Part shown: piece by piece, positions 48,200 through 63,000 of the stretch
Numbering within the stretch: position 1 is the first letter of the stretch
How the letters are laid out: each line of letters opens with the position of its first letter
DNA from: Mactra quadrangularis
Lineage: Eukaryota; Mollusca; Bivalvia; Venerida; Mactridae
Reading direction: 5' to 3'
NCBI GenBank assembly: GCA_025267735.1
Contig: CM046294.1
Coordinates: forward strand, 35,123,222 to 35,187,221
DNA: 64,000 nucleotides
Translations under genes and position numbers: made by a program
Notes under the pieces: model-generated
The model's database searches: none
Told to the model about the DNA's origin: nothing
What the model saw: the letters and a program-made list of their open reading frames with translations, nothing else

Positions 48200-49940
48200 T
48201 TCGTGACTGATCCGTAACAATATATTCCCGTATTGGATCCAAAAATAATATATTATTTTCGTATTGGACGATTGGGGACATGTGCACTAAACGATGCTTA
48301 TTCATAAATTATGTCCGCCATTTTTTTCATCGGTTCGAAACTGTTTTTCTTTGTAGTCTAGGCATGAATGAGGAAATAAACCAAAATAATGGTCTGTACT
48401 AAATAAAATAACGTTATAAACAAGGTTTGTCATATAAATCACAAATTTTTTACTTACAATACGCAAAATCAAGGAGCCAAATTCTGACGATTTCCGATCA
48501 AGCATTCAATTATCGTACAAACACCTGATCTCGGTCCTTTCTTAAAAAAGTTGTTTACTTTGCTATATTATTGTGTATGACGTCATCAATTCGTGTGCAC
48601 AATGTTAAGTAAACAATCGACGCAACTACCACTGTCAAACGAGAATAATGCGCAAGAAACAGGTAATTAGAATGAATATTTTGTGATGGTGAATATTTTT
48701 CAGTAAATCCTTATTACCTTTTTCCGCTCTGTCAGTACAATCCATCAAATAGTGTTTAAAAGTATGTTATAATAAAAAAAGCACATGGCAGGTAGCCCTT
48801 GCTCATAAAGTCACGTGACAGTCATGTGGCAGCTAATTATGACGTCACAAAGAGCCAAATACGGTAGAGGTGCGAAATTAGGTCATCTATTTTAGCCGCC
48901 ATGACAGTTTTCAGAAAATGGTCGTGTTTTTTCTTGAAGGATTTGGATTTGTTTTTAATATAAAATATCAGCAATTATATGATAAAAAATGGAATATAGA
49001 TTAAAAGGTTCGTTTTTAATGTATTTTTCTGAAAGTATTGTTGCATTAATTAGAAATGGTTCATTGAGTCCTTAGAGGTGCGAGAACCCGTGTGTCCACC
49101 ATACACAGCAAAACTTTCGTATCCATTATGTGACTGTGTGACGAATTATCCAGACATTATGCAATTAATACAAAGGTTGACTTGTGTTTAATCCAAGCCA
49201 AGCAATGCATTAGGTATAGATAATGAATCTGGCTTTCAAAACGATCTTTCTCATAAAAGTAATTTCCAGAGTTCATTTTCGGAAAACTGTCTATGTGGCA
49301 TGTCCATCTTGCCATAAAAGTTAATCCCGTCAGCGAGTGTGTTTCCTACAATTAGTTTGTCCGTTCCTATCATCCGTGTGTAGTTTATCTTTATGAATAG
49401 ATTTTATGGAATCCTGTACTTTCCAATCTTTTAAATCCTCCAGGATGTTTAAGTTTAAGTGACATTTGAATGACATCGTCATGTAAACTTTGTAAATTCT
49501 ACGGCAAGGTCTTTACATCGATACTTGAGAGAATTAATTTTCCAATAGGCGAGGGAGTTCCGCCTACCTGTATAAGTATGGTATGAGTAGGCTACAAACA
49601 CGTCATAAAATGGTCGACAAAATGACATCACGATAATACGCAAGCCCCGCAGCGGTTATTTCCCTTTATTAATACATTTAATAAGTAGCAAAGCGTGACG
49701 TAAGTACTGTGAGGAGTTTGGATAATACAGTAATACACTACGTCACAAGTCTGCATTCGCACTCGGGAAAAATTGCATTAATTATTCGCCGCTACATTCA
49801 TAAATTAATACCTTTTCTTTTTAAAAAATGACCGATTGAGGTAGTGTTTTTGGTGGTGATGTTGATTGTGGTTGATAAGAATTGCTGTGATTGCTTTGTT
49901 GGGGATGATAATTATTTTAATGTAAACGATATATAATAAA
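48200..49940. other. Intergenic, unassigned
   Basis: Scattered words shared with neighbouring repeats (cccgtattgga at 48228 resembles the palindrome at 49942) and GACGTCA sites, but no element with two ends and no gene. Confidence 0.4.
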
Positions 49941-49941
49941 A

Positions 49942-50104
49942 AGGTTATTATACATTTAACTGTCCAATACGGAATATATTTGGACTCGTACACAGCTTGA
50001 TTAGTCATATTGGACTCGCCTATCGGCTCGTCCAATATGGCTTTTCAAGCTGTGTACTCGTCCAAATATATTTCCGTATTGAACAGTAAAATGTATAATA
50101 ACCT
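49942..50104. mobile_element. Palindromic MITE
   Basis: Arms aggttattatacatttaact, gtccaatacggaatatattt and ggactcgtacacagcttg return inverted up to 50104. The centre has catattggactcgcctatcg gctcgtccaatatg. Nearly the whole 163 bp folds as one hairpin. Confidence 0.85.
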
Positions 50105-51350
50105 ATAATTATTAATAAATATAGCCATTATGAATAAGTGGATAATTTTAAACATTTTCTTCTGCTCAAAATGATGACTGGAATGGCATTCAAGTTGCGT
50201 TCTTATTGCCATGGCTATCAAAAGTATTTGTTGCGATGGGCGGAATCAACCAAAGGCATCCAGTTTTTGGCGGAATCAACAGGAAACTTACCCTAGAGTA
50301 TGATTTACCTCGGTAAAATCTGTTTATACAATTGGCCGCTGGAGGGTTAGGTTATTGTTCAAGTTCTACAATTTAGTCGTAAGATGATTTTGTGAGCTTT
50401 AAGCATTCTTATTAATTTATCGTCTCTGTAGTATACATGTAGAATTAGTTGTTGACATGGATTGCGTAAGCAATTCATGTCTTAGTAAGCCACATATTTT
50501 GAAACGCATCACAAAATGTCGCAAGCAGTCATTTGTTTCAAGCAGTCATTTGTCAACGCACAATACATGAAAGTATCATTGTTAATTCCGTTTTAACATT
50601 TTCGATTAAGTACCGCCATTCATCTGCTATAAAATTGATAACAAGTAAAGTCTGACCCGTTCCTGTTCTTTTCGTATATTCAACTGTATCCCCGATGTGC
50701 TAAAAATAGACACGCCTGCAAATTTCCACAGTCTAAATAGATAATATAACATAATCTGTTGATTCGCATTTTTCAGCGGGAGGCATAAGCATCATGATCT
50801 TTCGTTATACTGTTAGTTTGTAAATTTTAGACGCCGCACGTCCTTTTTCTAATGACACCACCAAATTTTGCCCTGTTAAATCCATGTCAGGACAGCGCTT
50901 TCGGCGCGCTTTGATTGTAGTAAACTATACTGATTTCTCAAAATTGGTGTATACAGTTGTTCTTCGAACATCTTAAAATCATGTAGAATATTATAGCATA
51001 TTTATTTTTGTGAATCAACGTTGACATGTGAAATAGTTGCTTAAGTCATATGACTATAGATCTCTCATTATCTCATTCTGTATTCCTTTTCACTATTTAG
51101 GCAATAACTTAAGAAGGGTTCTTTGTTAAAGCACATTCTTATTTTTCAGAGTGGATCTTTAATTATTTTATTTTTTGACCCGATTAGCTTCACATTTTAA
51201 ACAGTGTAGATCTACATATGAGCATAACTAGTAATTTTTCATCCAGATATCTTTACTAGAAATATTAGGTCAAAAGTCAAAGTTTCCTTCTTTAAAGAAT
51301 ATGTTCTAATATTCTAAATAATTAATCAATAAAGTCAAACTACTCTATAG
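50105..51350. other. Intergenic, no feature recognised
   Basis: Moderately AT-rich; no exon, RNA gene or repeat seen. Confidence 0.4.
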
Positions 51351-51354
51351 AAAA

Positions 51355-53913
51355 TTTTTATTTATTATATAAAGAGTTAAAACACATTACATATACAAAG
51401 AAATATTTACATAGTGTTGATACTAGATCTCTTGTCAGAGACAATTTGTTCACAAGTTCAAATCATATCTGTCAGAAAAGGTTTTTGTTGATAGTATACT
51501 TTAAAAGGGGTATGGAGGATAAAAATGTAAAATATCTTTGATAAGAGTATTCATAGGGGAATATATGGCCGTGAAAAAACATTGTCTTGAAAAAACTGTT
51601 AACCGTGATAATGAATTTGATATGTCAACTTGACAAGTATTAAATAGCAAAGAAAATTGACTTTAATCAAATAAAACGCAATTGCCCCTGTGGATTGTTT
51701 TATGTAACAGAGACAATATAGCTTAGTGTCAAAATTGATCGGGAAAATGAACTCGGTCAAAATTATGTTTTGTCAAAATTGGTTGGATCATATGCTAAAC
51801 AATTAAATGAAAAGTCATCTAGAGTTATCCTACATACTACCCCTGAACAGGTCTAGGAACTCTCGCCGTTGGTTGTCATCTACCCTTTTTGATACAGAGG
51901 GAAAGCGGTAGTAAAGGGGTAACCGTAGAACATTTTTATGAGCCAGCTCCCTAAAGTCATATAGATTTAATATAGATAAAGGGACAAGAAGATAAATACT
52001 TGATATACTGATACCTCTAAAATTAACTGTATGTCATTTTTAGCTGTAAAACATAAAAAATATGTCATGTAAAACCAAAATTAACATGCTGGATGTATTA
52101 TAAACTTCATTTTGAGTAGTATAATGTTCTCAAAATACAAACCACTGAATTAAACAATTTTACCCTATTATGTGTACTCAATAAATTACTTGACTAAATG
52201 CTGAACTATGATATAAGTTATTGTACACAAAATCACAATTATAGTATAAATCCAAGAGAAATGACTCAGTATTTTATTGTATAGAACTGTCTACTGTCTA
52301 AGTTATCTTTCTCGGGGTTCATAACCGCTGGTATAATTATTTACATATTGAAAATATATCTCTTGATAACAGAAAATACAAAAGTCTTCACAATACAAAT
52401 AAAGAAGTGAATATGAAACAAATATAAACATTATAAAGATACAAAATACATTCACAAATGATTAATCAAAATTTAAAAAAAAACAATGTTCATTACTTAT
52501 AGATCTACAACATTCTTGATAAAGTTAAAAACATATATATTTATATATATTTATATATATATTTATGATAGGTTTGTCATCAAATCTGACTTTACACAAT
52601 ACAAGTAGGCCTACATAGAATTACAATACATACACAAGAAAGTTTTTAAAGTAGGGGCTTGAAGTTGGCATAGCATTAAGTTATCATTATCTTTACTATG
52701 CAGTTAGATTTAATACCAGACTACAGTTTCAATCACTCTTATATCTACCCAAACTGAAGTGTTCCATATTGTTAAGTTTCCTACATACATTTGACTACAA
52801 GAATAATCTAAAGACAATACATGGTGAGAGTATAAATCTATGAAAACATTATTACATCAACATTTAAAGGAGATTAGATAGATGTTCTTCTTTATTTGTA
52901 TATCTGTTTACTGTCCACGTTTAACATGCAACATTTTTATTTCTTGGAAATTACTGAATGATACACTTGTAACATCACACATTTCTACAATACTAGATCT
53001 ATAACAAAGTTCCATAACTTGCATGAATATTAACCAAGTTATTCCCCTTTTGTACACAGAAATGGTAAGTCTAATCATTTACAATTAAAATAAACTTTTA
53101 ATGGCACATTATTAATCTTCCCAACATTTATAAAACTAGAGAAAACCAGAGATGGCCATCTGACAATACAGCTTGTAAATATACTTATTGATTGTAACAC
53201 AAGATCGAAATAGATCAGAAATATTTGACCCTTTTGACAGCTGATTTCAAACCGACATATTTGTAGTTCTGCTGGGGTTCCTATATTTATGATTATTAAA
53301 AACTGTTGTAAATGAATATAATGAACAATACAATTTGGATTTACAAGTTATTCAACTATAAGATATAAAGTTGTCATACAAACAATTTAGTCATTTATCA
53401 ACATCTACACTGTAAAATTGTTTAACTGAAATAACAAAATACACAAATAGTACATACATTTTGTTAGAATGAACCATGAAAAAAAAAACATTTAAAGACT
53501 TCACTTTAAAACATATTCATGTTGTTTGTCATATAAAGAGACAAATACTTCACCCTTATTTCACAGTGCTCCCATACAATAGGGAGTGAGTGAAAGTATT
53601 TAGTCAGTAAAATATCAACACATCAAGATCTCTTATTAAAATACAGTCACTTTCTGTAACACAATATTTAAATAATATTTAAATAGGTCACATATATTAA
53701 CAACACAAAAACGTTATCTTAATAACAAAAGTCTCTAACCATGACTCCATATTTATACATTAGATTAATGTATAAACATATATCCCTTACAGCTGTATAT
53801 TATCATTGTGATTACATCATTGTCTTGGATTGATTATTAAACTCACAACAAATCCAAAACTGAGCCACCAATGTTCAAACATTCATGTGATCATTACATG
53901 TACATTGTATATA
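51355..53913 (-). other. Possible long 3' UTR of the M13 peptidase gene
   Basis: Downstream of the stop on the - strand. Low-complexity AT-rich sequence free of the transposable elements that fill the surroundings. Polyadenylation-type AATAAA occurs on the - strand near 52890-52940 and as aataaataaa at 51358-51367. Extent is inferred only. Confidence 0.3.
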
Positions 53914-54013
53914 TTACCACACTGTACATTTGTTTTTTGGATTCATATAAGAATCAACAGGACAATTAAAGACCTCACTAAATGCTTCTGTATTTTGTAA
54001 AGTTCCAATAACT
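53914..54013 (-). CDS. M13 peptidase last exon
   Basis: 100 bp, completes an Arg codon, ends TAA. Encodes [20 protein letters not shown] and [12 protein letters not shown]. The Cys residues and final CxVW are the disulphide-forming terminus shared by NEP and ECE. Acceptor atttcag on the - strand. Confidence 0.95.
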
Positions 54014-57000
54014 CTGAAATACATAACCATACTTGTTAATGTTTAATCACTAAAATCACACTTTCAAACAATGCTAACATGTGCATAAAGTAATTATTCA
54101 CAAAGATTTAAAATGTAATGTGAACTGTGATGTCTGCAAAGCTAAACCTTTAAGTAAATTTATGGTTTTATTATCGAGGGTAGGCATGTATCCACTACAT
54201 TATATGTAGATCATTATAAGGAGCATTTTTCGTGTAACGTAATTAATTTGATACGATGCGCGTCATCCCTCTATCTGTCTGTCCAGCATTAACAAAGTCG
54301 TATCTGCTCATTAACTTTAAACTTATTTCACCTAGGTAAACCTTTCTTAGTATCATAGATGGTCATGACCCATAGATAATCCCTATTGATTTTGCGGTCA
54401 CAGTGACATGGAGCATAAAATCTTTGTCCGCTCAGTAACTTGAAACCTATCAAGCTTAGGGACACCATAATTAGTGTCTTAGTTGGCCATGACTCATAGA
54501 TGATATCCCTTTGATATAATGCTCCTATACACGGAGCCCTAGTATAATTATTGTCACAGTATACACAACTAGAAGGAGGTAGTGACTGATTGGGAAACTT
54601 TGCTCACATATTCTTCCATTCGCCACTTATTCTAACATGGTGGCAGATTGACAGTTTTGAATTTGAACCAATACTTTAACAACATTTATATCAGGAAACC
54701 TCGGAGTCAATATTGTCAACTATATTACTTTTACAATTTTGTGAAGAGTTATGTTTTCACTGAGCCACTGGAAATACTCCTACATGGTCACATATGATAT
54801 GTAAAACAAATATAAGAATTTATCTACAAACCTATATCTTCCCGGGCTGTGTACACCAGTTAGTATTCTATCAACCATAGCTTGTGGCCGTGTGGTTCCA
54901 CACCAAACCTTTAAATATATATATATATATATAATGTTGTAACCATTGTTTTAACTGCAAAGTAATATTTTTGTATCCCATTTCCAATCTTTATGCAAGT
55001 AGTGTAACAGGATTACTGCCTGTTTCCAGATTGATCCCCTATTATCAGTATTCCACTCAAACAAAACATCGCGAAAAGAAAACAGTATGACGGTTATAAT
55101 TTACATTAAAATAATTACAGGTAGAGAAAAAATACAAATATCATTCCTTTGGATTTACTCATAATATATAACCAATCTAAACAAATGAGTTGCTATAACC
55201 TAGTTTTTTACCTAAACTCGGGACAAGAGGTACTATGCTCTTTTAATGTCCCTGAGAACAGCATCAAAACATTATTTAGATACATTATAAGTCTCCTATC
55301 AGTGTTTACACCAGAGGGGACTATAGGTTTGCACTCCGTCTGCCAGTCTGTTTGTCAGTCTGTCTGTCCGCTTAAATCTAGATCCTGCGATATCGAAAAA
55401 AGTATCCAAGCTATTTTGCAGACACTTGTATGTAAATACATTGTAATGAGTAGATTATGCACATCATTGTCTTTTCTTTTCTAACCGAAATTCTGGTTGC
55501 TATGGATAGGGAAATATTCAAAATTTGATCAAAAAGCATATATCCCGGTTTAATCTGGGAAGTCAATCTTTTTATTTTATTTTTTGTGTCACCTGACATA
55601 ATCAGAGTATAAAGGTGTCCGTCATGGTGTCCCCGGCGGCAGCGTTGGTGGCGCCGGCGTTGGTGCCAGCGTCCGAGTCCCATTTCTTGTCCAGGACATA
55701 ACTCTGACACTACATGAGGTACTGAAGTGAAACTTTGTATGTAGATAGATCTCATCAAGTAGAAATCCAGTGCATAAAAACTGTAACTCTGCCTTGCCTG
55801 ATTTTGGACTTATTGTCCTTTTTTATTTTTACACCTTAAATTTTGTTCAGGACGTGACTCTTAAACTAAAAGAGGTATTGGTGTGAAACTTTGTATGCAG
55901 ACTTATCAAGTAGTGCAATGCATGAGAACTGTAACTCCGCCTTGCCTATTTTTGGAGTTATTGTAATTTCCATACTTTTTTCTAGTTTAAGGCATTACTC
56001 TAAAAGTAGTGGAGATTTCAACTTGAAACTTCATAACCGAATAGATCTCATTGTGGGGGATACAGTGTCCTAGAATTATAATTTGTTTTGCATAAATTTG
56101 GAGTTATTGACCTTTGTACAGCCGTTTCGCGTTAAGTTAAGCAATTATTGAGAAAATATGTCACATGAAATTTATGTTGCAGCACTCAAAAAGTTTGTTT
56201 AAAAATGTAAACTTCAACCTTTCACGGACTTAAAATCAGAAGTTTTTTTAAATAACAAGTTCGTTAATAAGTAAATACTTGTGATGAGTTTTACCTCGCA
56301 ATTCTTATCCGTGAATTACGTTACTGTGGTGAATCAATTATTAACAATGTCTAAAATTAAAATACAAACCATGTGTGACACCGATGATGAGTTTTTTTCA
56401 ATTCATTGATCATTTCTACCTATCATACAACCAACACATAACAAGAACAAATATGTATATCAAACATAATAAGGACGAAACAAATAGATTATAGACTATT
56501 TTATTGGCTTTTTTCTTTAAGAAAAAGTCCTTTCCCTGTCAAAAAGTATAGATACTGATAAGCATGACATACTTTAACATTGAAATATCGATACAAAATG
56601 TCATACCCTTTCCTAAAAGTATTCAAACTACGGTGTCAAAATATTGAAAGGATAGTGTAGTACAATAGTGTGTATTTATATGTACTAATGGTAACGTAAT
56701 TCACATAAATTTTATTTTTTATGGCGTGAATCTATAAAAGTAAATACTGTTAACTAGAGATATAAAATGGAAAAATCTCTTTAGTGTATAGTTCATTTGT
56801 GCTAATTTTTAGATTTCAAGCAGTAGATTGGATGACTTTGGACCTTTATATAATTGAAACCTTTGTACGACATACGCGGTTTTTATAAAATTTCAAAATG
56901 CCTTTTAAAATACATTGCAAAATGATTAATACGCAAGCTGTGATAACAAATAAATGTCTACAACACTAAATACGTAGTAAATACTTGATAAAGCTGTAAA

Positions 57001-60000
57001 AGGACATATCATGGAGAATCATAATGTCGCTAATTTAAGAAAAGAACGGTAACGTAATTCACAATATATTTGTACAAAAGTTCTTTCATGTTTGAAAATG
57101 TTCTATATTGCTGACACTCTAACTTAATTTAACAATAGAGAAATCCTTGTTCTGCCAATGATGAAAACTAACTTATTGGTCATTATGTATAATTTATTAT
57201 TAGTTAACGAGTTTGCAAACACAATTTTCCAAACTGTTAACAATGATTTAAATGGAGGGGCATATTTTCTGTTATATGAAATATTTTATATTTTACATAC
57301 GAGGCATAATTGGAAGCCTGCAGTTTATACATGATTTATTTCTGTTTCATGGGACTAAACGTAAAAGAACATCACTCAATACTCCTTGTCAAGATTGATT
57401 TGAAGCTTTAAAAAATATATTGCATGAAAAATAAGTTTACATGTAACATGTTTCAACACTTCTAGTATATTGAACTTGAAGCATTCCGACGTCAGCGTTG
57501 AGTAACGATGATGTAACTTCTTATTGTAAAGACAAGTGCATGGTTTTCTCACTCCACATAATCACTAATTTAGATGTAACATGTTTTATTGCCTACATGT
57601 AATTATTATTGTAATTATTACCAACGTTCTTATACATAGAATATACATAACAGTATCTAACAGTCTGCCCACAAGTTTGCACCGCTGGTTGTCTCTTGCG
57701 TCAAGTGTTGATAAATTTGAACTGTAGCACGGACAATTTTACATCTAGATTCTCTATCTTCTTGTCTGCCTTCTTCACAGAACATGTAGTTTTCCAGCTA
57801 CCCGTTCTCTCTGTGAACTTCATGTTTACTACCATGTCAGAATATCTCCTTCTCTACATAAAAGGAATTGGATACTGCTACCATTTTAATTAAATCACAT
57901 AATCCAACTGCCTATAATCAATTATCGCTACCATATTTAGATTAGTGTTACAACGATCTGCAACTTTGCCTTTTATCGTCATGCGCCTCCTTTGGTTTTT
58001 GCTTTTATATATTTTATGGGTCCATAATCGTATACATTTTTGTCTCATTCTAAATATATTTGGACCTATACTGGTTGTTAGTTTGTACAATGTTTTAAAG
58101 TTTTAATTCAATTAATTTTCTCTTTTCAAGTAGCTTTAGCCATATTTTGGCTTTCTTCAATCTCTCTATGCCCTTTGCATCTCAACCTTGCTTTTACCCA
58201 CTGGCCAAACAAAATTAGAGGGATTGTGAATTACGTTACCACTCTGTGAATTACGTTACCATTTAAAATGTGTGTCTAGCATCGACATATGAACAATACA
58301 AAATAACTGTTACTGTGTAACTAAAATAATGCCCCAGAAAAAACAACTGATACAAAACTGATTTATCTATTATGCACTTGTATGATGAAACTATTTAAGA
58401 AACATACATGACTCACATTCATCATAAATTATTCGTAAAAGTCTCTTACTTATGCAATTTCCTTCTTCAAAAACTTTCAAAATATTGACACCTCAACGTT
58501 CTTAGGTGTTGCTGTAAATTTAACCTGTTATAATTGACCCTAGGTCCTAATTTCGGCGACTAACTGATATTTGCGGTAACGTAATTCACAATAACGTAAT
58601 TCACAAATCGATTGTTTATTGGGCTGTTTATATAATTGCATCAAGGCAATGTTAATTCATTTGGTTATTACTTAAGTTTATAAGAGGGTAGTTTAGATGG
58701 AATTTAGTAAGTGGATATAGGTAATGTTAGTGTGTATGAAAACAGCTAGTAACGTAATTCACTAAACCTAGGTTTTATTGAGTGAATACCGTTCTGAGGA
58801 GATGTGTGGATTATACAATTAATTAACAACCAATCTCATTTGTCAATTTTGTGCTACATACATTGAGTAGTTCCCAGAAGATAAATACATATATATAATG
58901 CAATGAACATCATGCCAGCAAGCCTGTGGAAAATGGTAACGTAATTCACGTGAATTTGTGGGACAGCAAAGTCAATGCGTAAATATTTTTATGATGTAAG
59001 TTGTGGAAGTTCAAACTATTGCAGTTGTTTGGCCTATGTGTATGCTTTATGATGAAAGTCAGAATTCTCATACCTTGAGCAGAATAGGGCGACAATAAAT
59101 CTGAATATCAATTGACCCAAACAGTGGGACAAGGTATTTTGATGAATATGCAACATTCCCGCTGAGTAAAATTATCATCTAGTAATGGTTATGTTTATAA
59201 ATGTATATGTTTTCGGTAAAGACATATGTCTCCTAGGTAAAGGACAAATTTGGTAATAAACCATGCTATATTCTTAGTAAAAATACTATGTGACATGATA
59301 TTTTTGCAATTGCTTAACTTAACGCGAAACGGCTGTGTAATTGTCTTACTTAAAGACACAACTTATCATAAATTTGACACATGTATTGCGTGCTTTTTGT
59401 GGCTAGATATAACGGTAAAATTTCAGTATGTCACGGTGAATGGATTTCATCATTGAGGCCCCGAGTTGTATATACCGTCATATGTGACCCATATATGAAC
59501 GATAAGGAGGATTTGGTACACTAAGGTACTTGTCAACAATATTTCTGTGAAAGTTTAGTTGAAATCCATTGGCAAATGTAGATGGAATTGTGAATAGAAA
59601 AATATTTCCCTTTTTATTACACATGTCTCATCGCCGACCAGCAAAGAAGAGAATTGTCATCTGTTTAATTAAATGTTGACTGCTAAATTTAATCTTTTAT
59701 CAATATTTTTTACATTGTGGAACTATTGTCTGAATGACAAACAATTTAAAACCATGTGCCGCAAAAACAATGTACTTTCTCAATTTTGTCAGAGATGTTC
59801 ATAAATACAGTACTAGTGATATTATCAATATACCTATGCGTGGGCCTCAATTTTTTTCACTAGCAAACACAAAAAGTCATGAAACATGTAATTATTGAAA
59901 TTTTCACCACCATTATGATGTAACCACTAAACTACAATTTTCCTTTGATGTCCCTGATTTATAAATTGTCTTATTTTGCTTGTCTGAGGTATAACCTCAT

Positions 60001-63000
60001 TCCCTATAGACTCCTCATTCTTCAGATAAAAATAATTAGGGTAAATAATTAGTATGCTATTGTCAGACGACACATCTGACTCAGAGTTCTAGTATTCATT
60101 TTACAATATATTCAGGTGAGTACTGGAAAATGTGGTACTTGTACTTATATTACTCGGGTACTGGTACGAGTACCCCATCCCTATTCCTGCCACAATAGTA
60201 TGACACATGCATGCTGGGACAGAACCTTTGGTGTAGATGTCGACATGGTGAATGTTGCCAATAAACACCACTAAAGTTAAAGATATAGTCTCTTATGAGC
60301 TGCACAAAAATATCATCACAGAGTAAAGCAATGAATGAAAGATAGTTTACCTGAGCAAAGTTGAGGAAGAATAACTGATCACTGTTGAGAGAAGTAAGAC
60401 CAGGAAGTCTGGCTTCCTGTCCACCATGTGTCTTTTTCCATTTCTGATAAGCCTGAAGAATTTAGTATAACCATGTGGCACCATTTGACATAATAATTAA
60501 TTCCATTATCTAAACTTTAAATAACTTGAATAACAAGAAAACTCTAAATCTTAAATTATGTGTTACAATGATGACATGATCAGTTTGTGTAATAATAATA
60601 AGTTGCAATGATAATAATCAAATCTGGATTCAAATCTGGAGTCAGTACATATAATTGTAACAGAGTCTTACTTCGTACAGTATTATCCATTCTAGTACCC
60701 GGGTGTTATCAAGATTCTCGATCTAACGCTAGAATCTTGATAGCCTCTGGGTACGAGAATGAGTATTACCAAACTCAAATTGTAATTGTCAGAAATGTAA
60801 GAGATTTCAAACATAACATTACTTGTCTCAGTAAAATTAGCAGCTTGGGTCTAAGAAGTATCCTAAATTTGAAATGTTTTTATTACCCTGTATGTTTCTT
60901 TTAAGCCTCCATTATCAGCAATGTTCTCTCCTTGTGTCTGTACACCATTTAACTGTAATAAACAAAAACTAGTTAACTTAACAGAAGGCTTAATTAAACT
61001 TTTAAAAAATATCACCTAACAATCAAAGCTATTTACATTAACTAATTGAACTTTTTTTCTCAAAACGAAATTGTTTAGTTTGGCATTTTTTATCAAATCA
61101 GTCTCAAGGCATCAGTGGGCATGTTTGTTAACCCTTTTAAAAGGTATTTTACTATGAGTTCTTGTGTATGCATGATATAGAGTATGTACTAAATTTGAAT
61201 ATTCTCCTCAGTTTATCACTTGATTACTTGAACCCAACATGGCCATGTGCACAAAGCCTTAATGCCACTTATTGTTCCACAGCATCTGTATCAGTCACAT
61301 CTATGTAATTCCAAGTTTCTGATATGCTGACACTTAGAGTTATGTTACATTTAACATTACATTAACATTACATTAATATGAGATCCCACAACTATTTCAA
61401 CCATCAGGCCTGTGGAAAATAGTATCTATTTTTATTGAACACCAACTGATATCTTCAGTTTTTAATGCTTACATATTTTATAAACAACTTAAAATGGCGG
61501 GAAGTAATAAAGTAGGTACCCTCCAAATTTCAAAACGAAGTTTTAACTGTAATTTAAAGTGTCAGGTTGCAATCTATTGTCGTCATAAGCAAATAAAAGA
61601 TGCAAAGATATTATGGACAAAATATATTTCCATTAAAGTATCTAACATTGAGAAAAACAAGTAAAATTAAATGTACAAATTTTCGGATAATTATTTTTTG
61701 GATGAACATAATTGCTTTATTTTTAGCTCACCTGAGCGAATGCTCTTAAGCTATTGTGATCGCTAGATGTCCGGCGTCTGTCGTCTGTCTGTTCACAAAT
61801 GCGGAAGAGGCTGTTTTTTTTTCATTGGATCTTTATGAAACTTTGTAAGAATGTTTGTCTTGATAGAATTTATGCTAGGAGTGTAAATAGACCATCTGGG
61901 GTCAAAAACTAGGTCACAGGTCAAATCTTAAATAAACCTTGTGCATGCGATAGAGGGTGTATTATACCCTGATATTTGATCAGAATGTTTGATTATATTG
62001 AATCTAGGTTTGGTTTGTATACAGCTCATCTAGGGGCAAAAACTGGGTCACGGGGTCATATATTATTTTTGCTGGGTTTAACGCCGTAGCAACACATTGT
62101 ATAGGTTATATCACGGCGGTCAGTCCACCTACTCACTGTTCCTGTAAAGGCTATATCTCTGAATTTAGCTGTTAACAACTACGAGGCGCATACGTCTGTC
62201 AGTGACTGACTACTGCCCTACATGATTTAGAATTAGTAGTAGGAAGGAGAATGGCCATATAAATAATTTCATGACCAAGCTCCACAAAAGTATGCCCCGC
62301 CAGGGAATCCAACCCACGACCCCTCGATCAGCAGACTTGTGCGCTACTGACTGAGCTAGCCGGACAAGCATGTCAAATTTTAGAAAAACCTTATGATGCA
62401 TTAGGAGCTGTATTTTCCATCCGATTTTCCTAATATTTGGTCAGAATGTGTGTCTTGTTAAAATCTATGTTTGGTTTGCACATGAGTCATCTGGGATCAA
62501 AAACTAGGTCATGGGGTCAACTCTTAGAATAATCTTGTGTATGCGATAGAGGCTGAATTTTGCATTCAATTTTCCTATTTCTTAGTCAGAATATTTGTCT
62601 TGATGAGCTCTAGGTTTGGTTAGTACATGAGTCATCTGAGGTAAAAACTTGACCGCGGGGTCAAATATTAGAAAAACCTTGTGTATGCGACAGAGGCGGT
62701 GTTTTTCATGCCACGTTCATAATATTTAGTCAGATTGTTTGTCTGGATGAATGCTGTAATGAATGTTTCTGTGCAATGCTTTTCAGGTGAGCAATATAAA
62801 GCCGTCTTGGCCATTTTGTTTATTTTTTGTACTGTTCTTTAAATATAATAAAGGAAGGGATTTCTGTGAGTCAGTTTCTTTATAACCATTCTTGAGACAA
62901 CGTTAGATGAAAACTTAATTCAAAGTTAAGTACATATATTTTGTTGAACGTTCTACTTTTTGCCTTTAGCTGTGTAAGATTCGTTCCCCTTATTAAGTTG

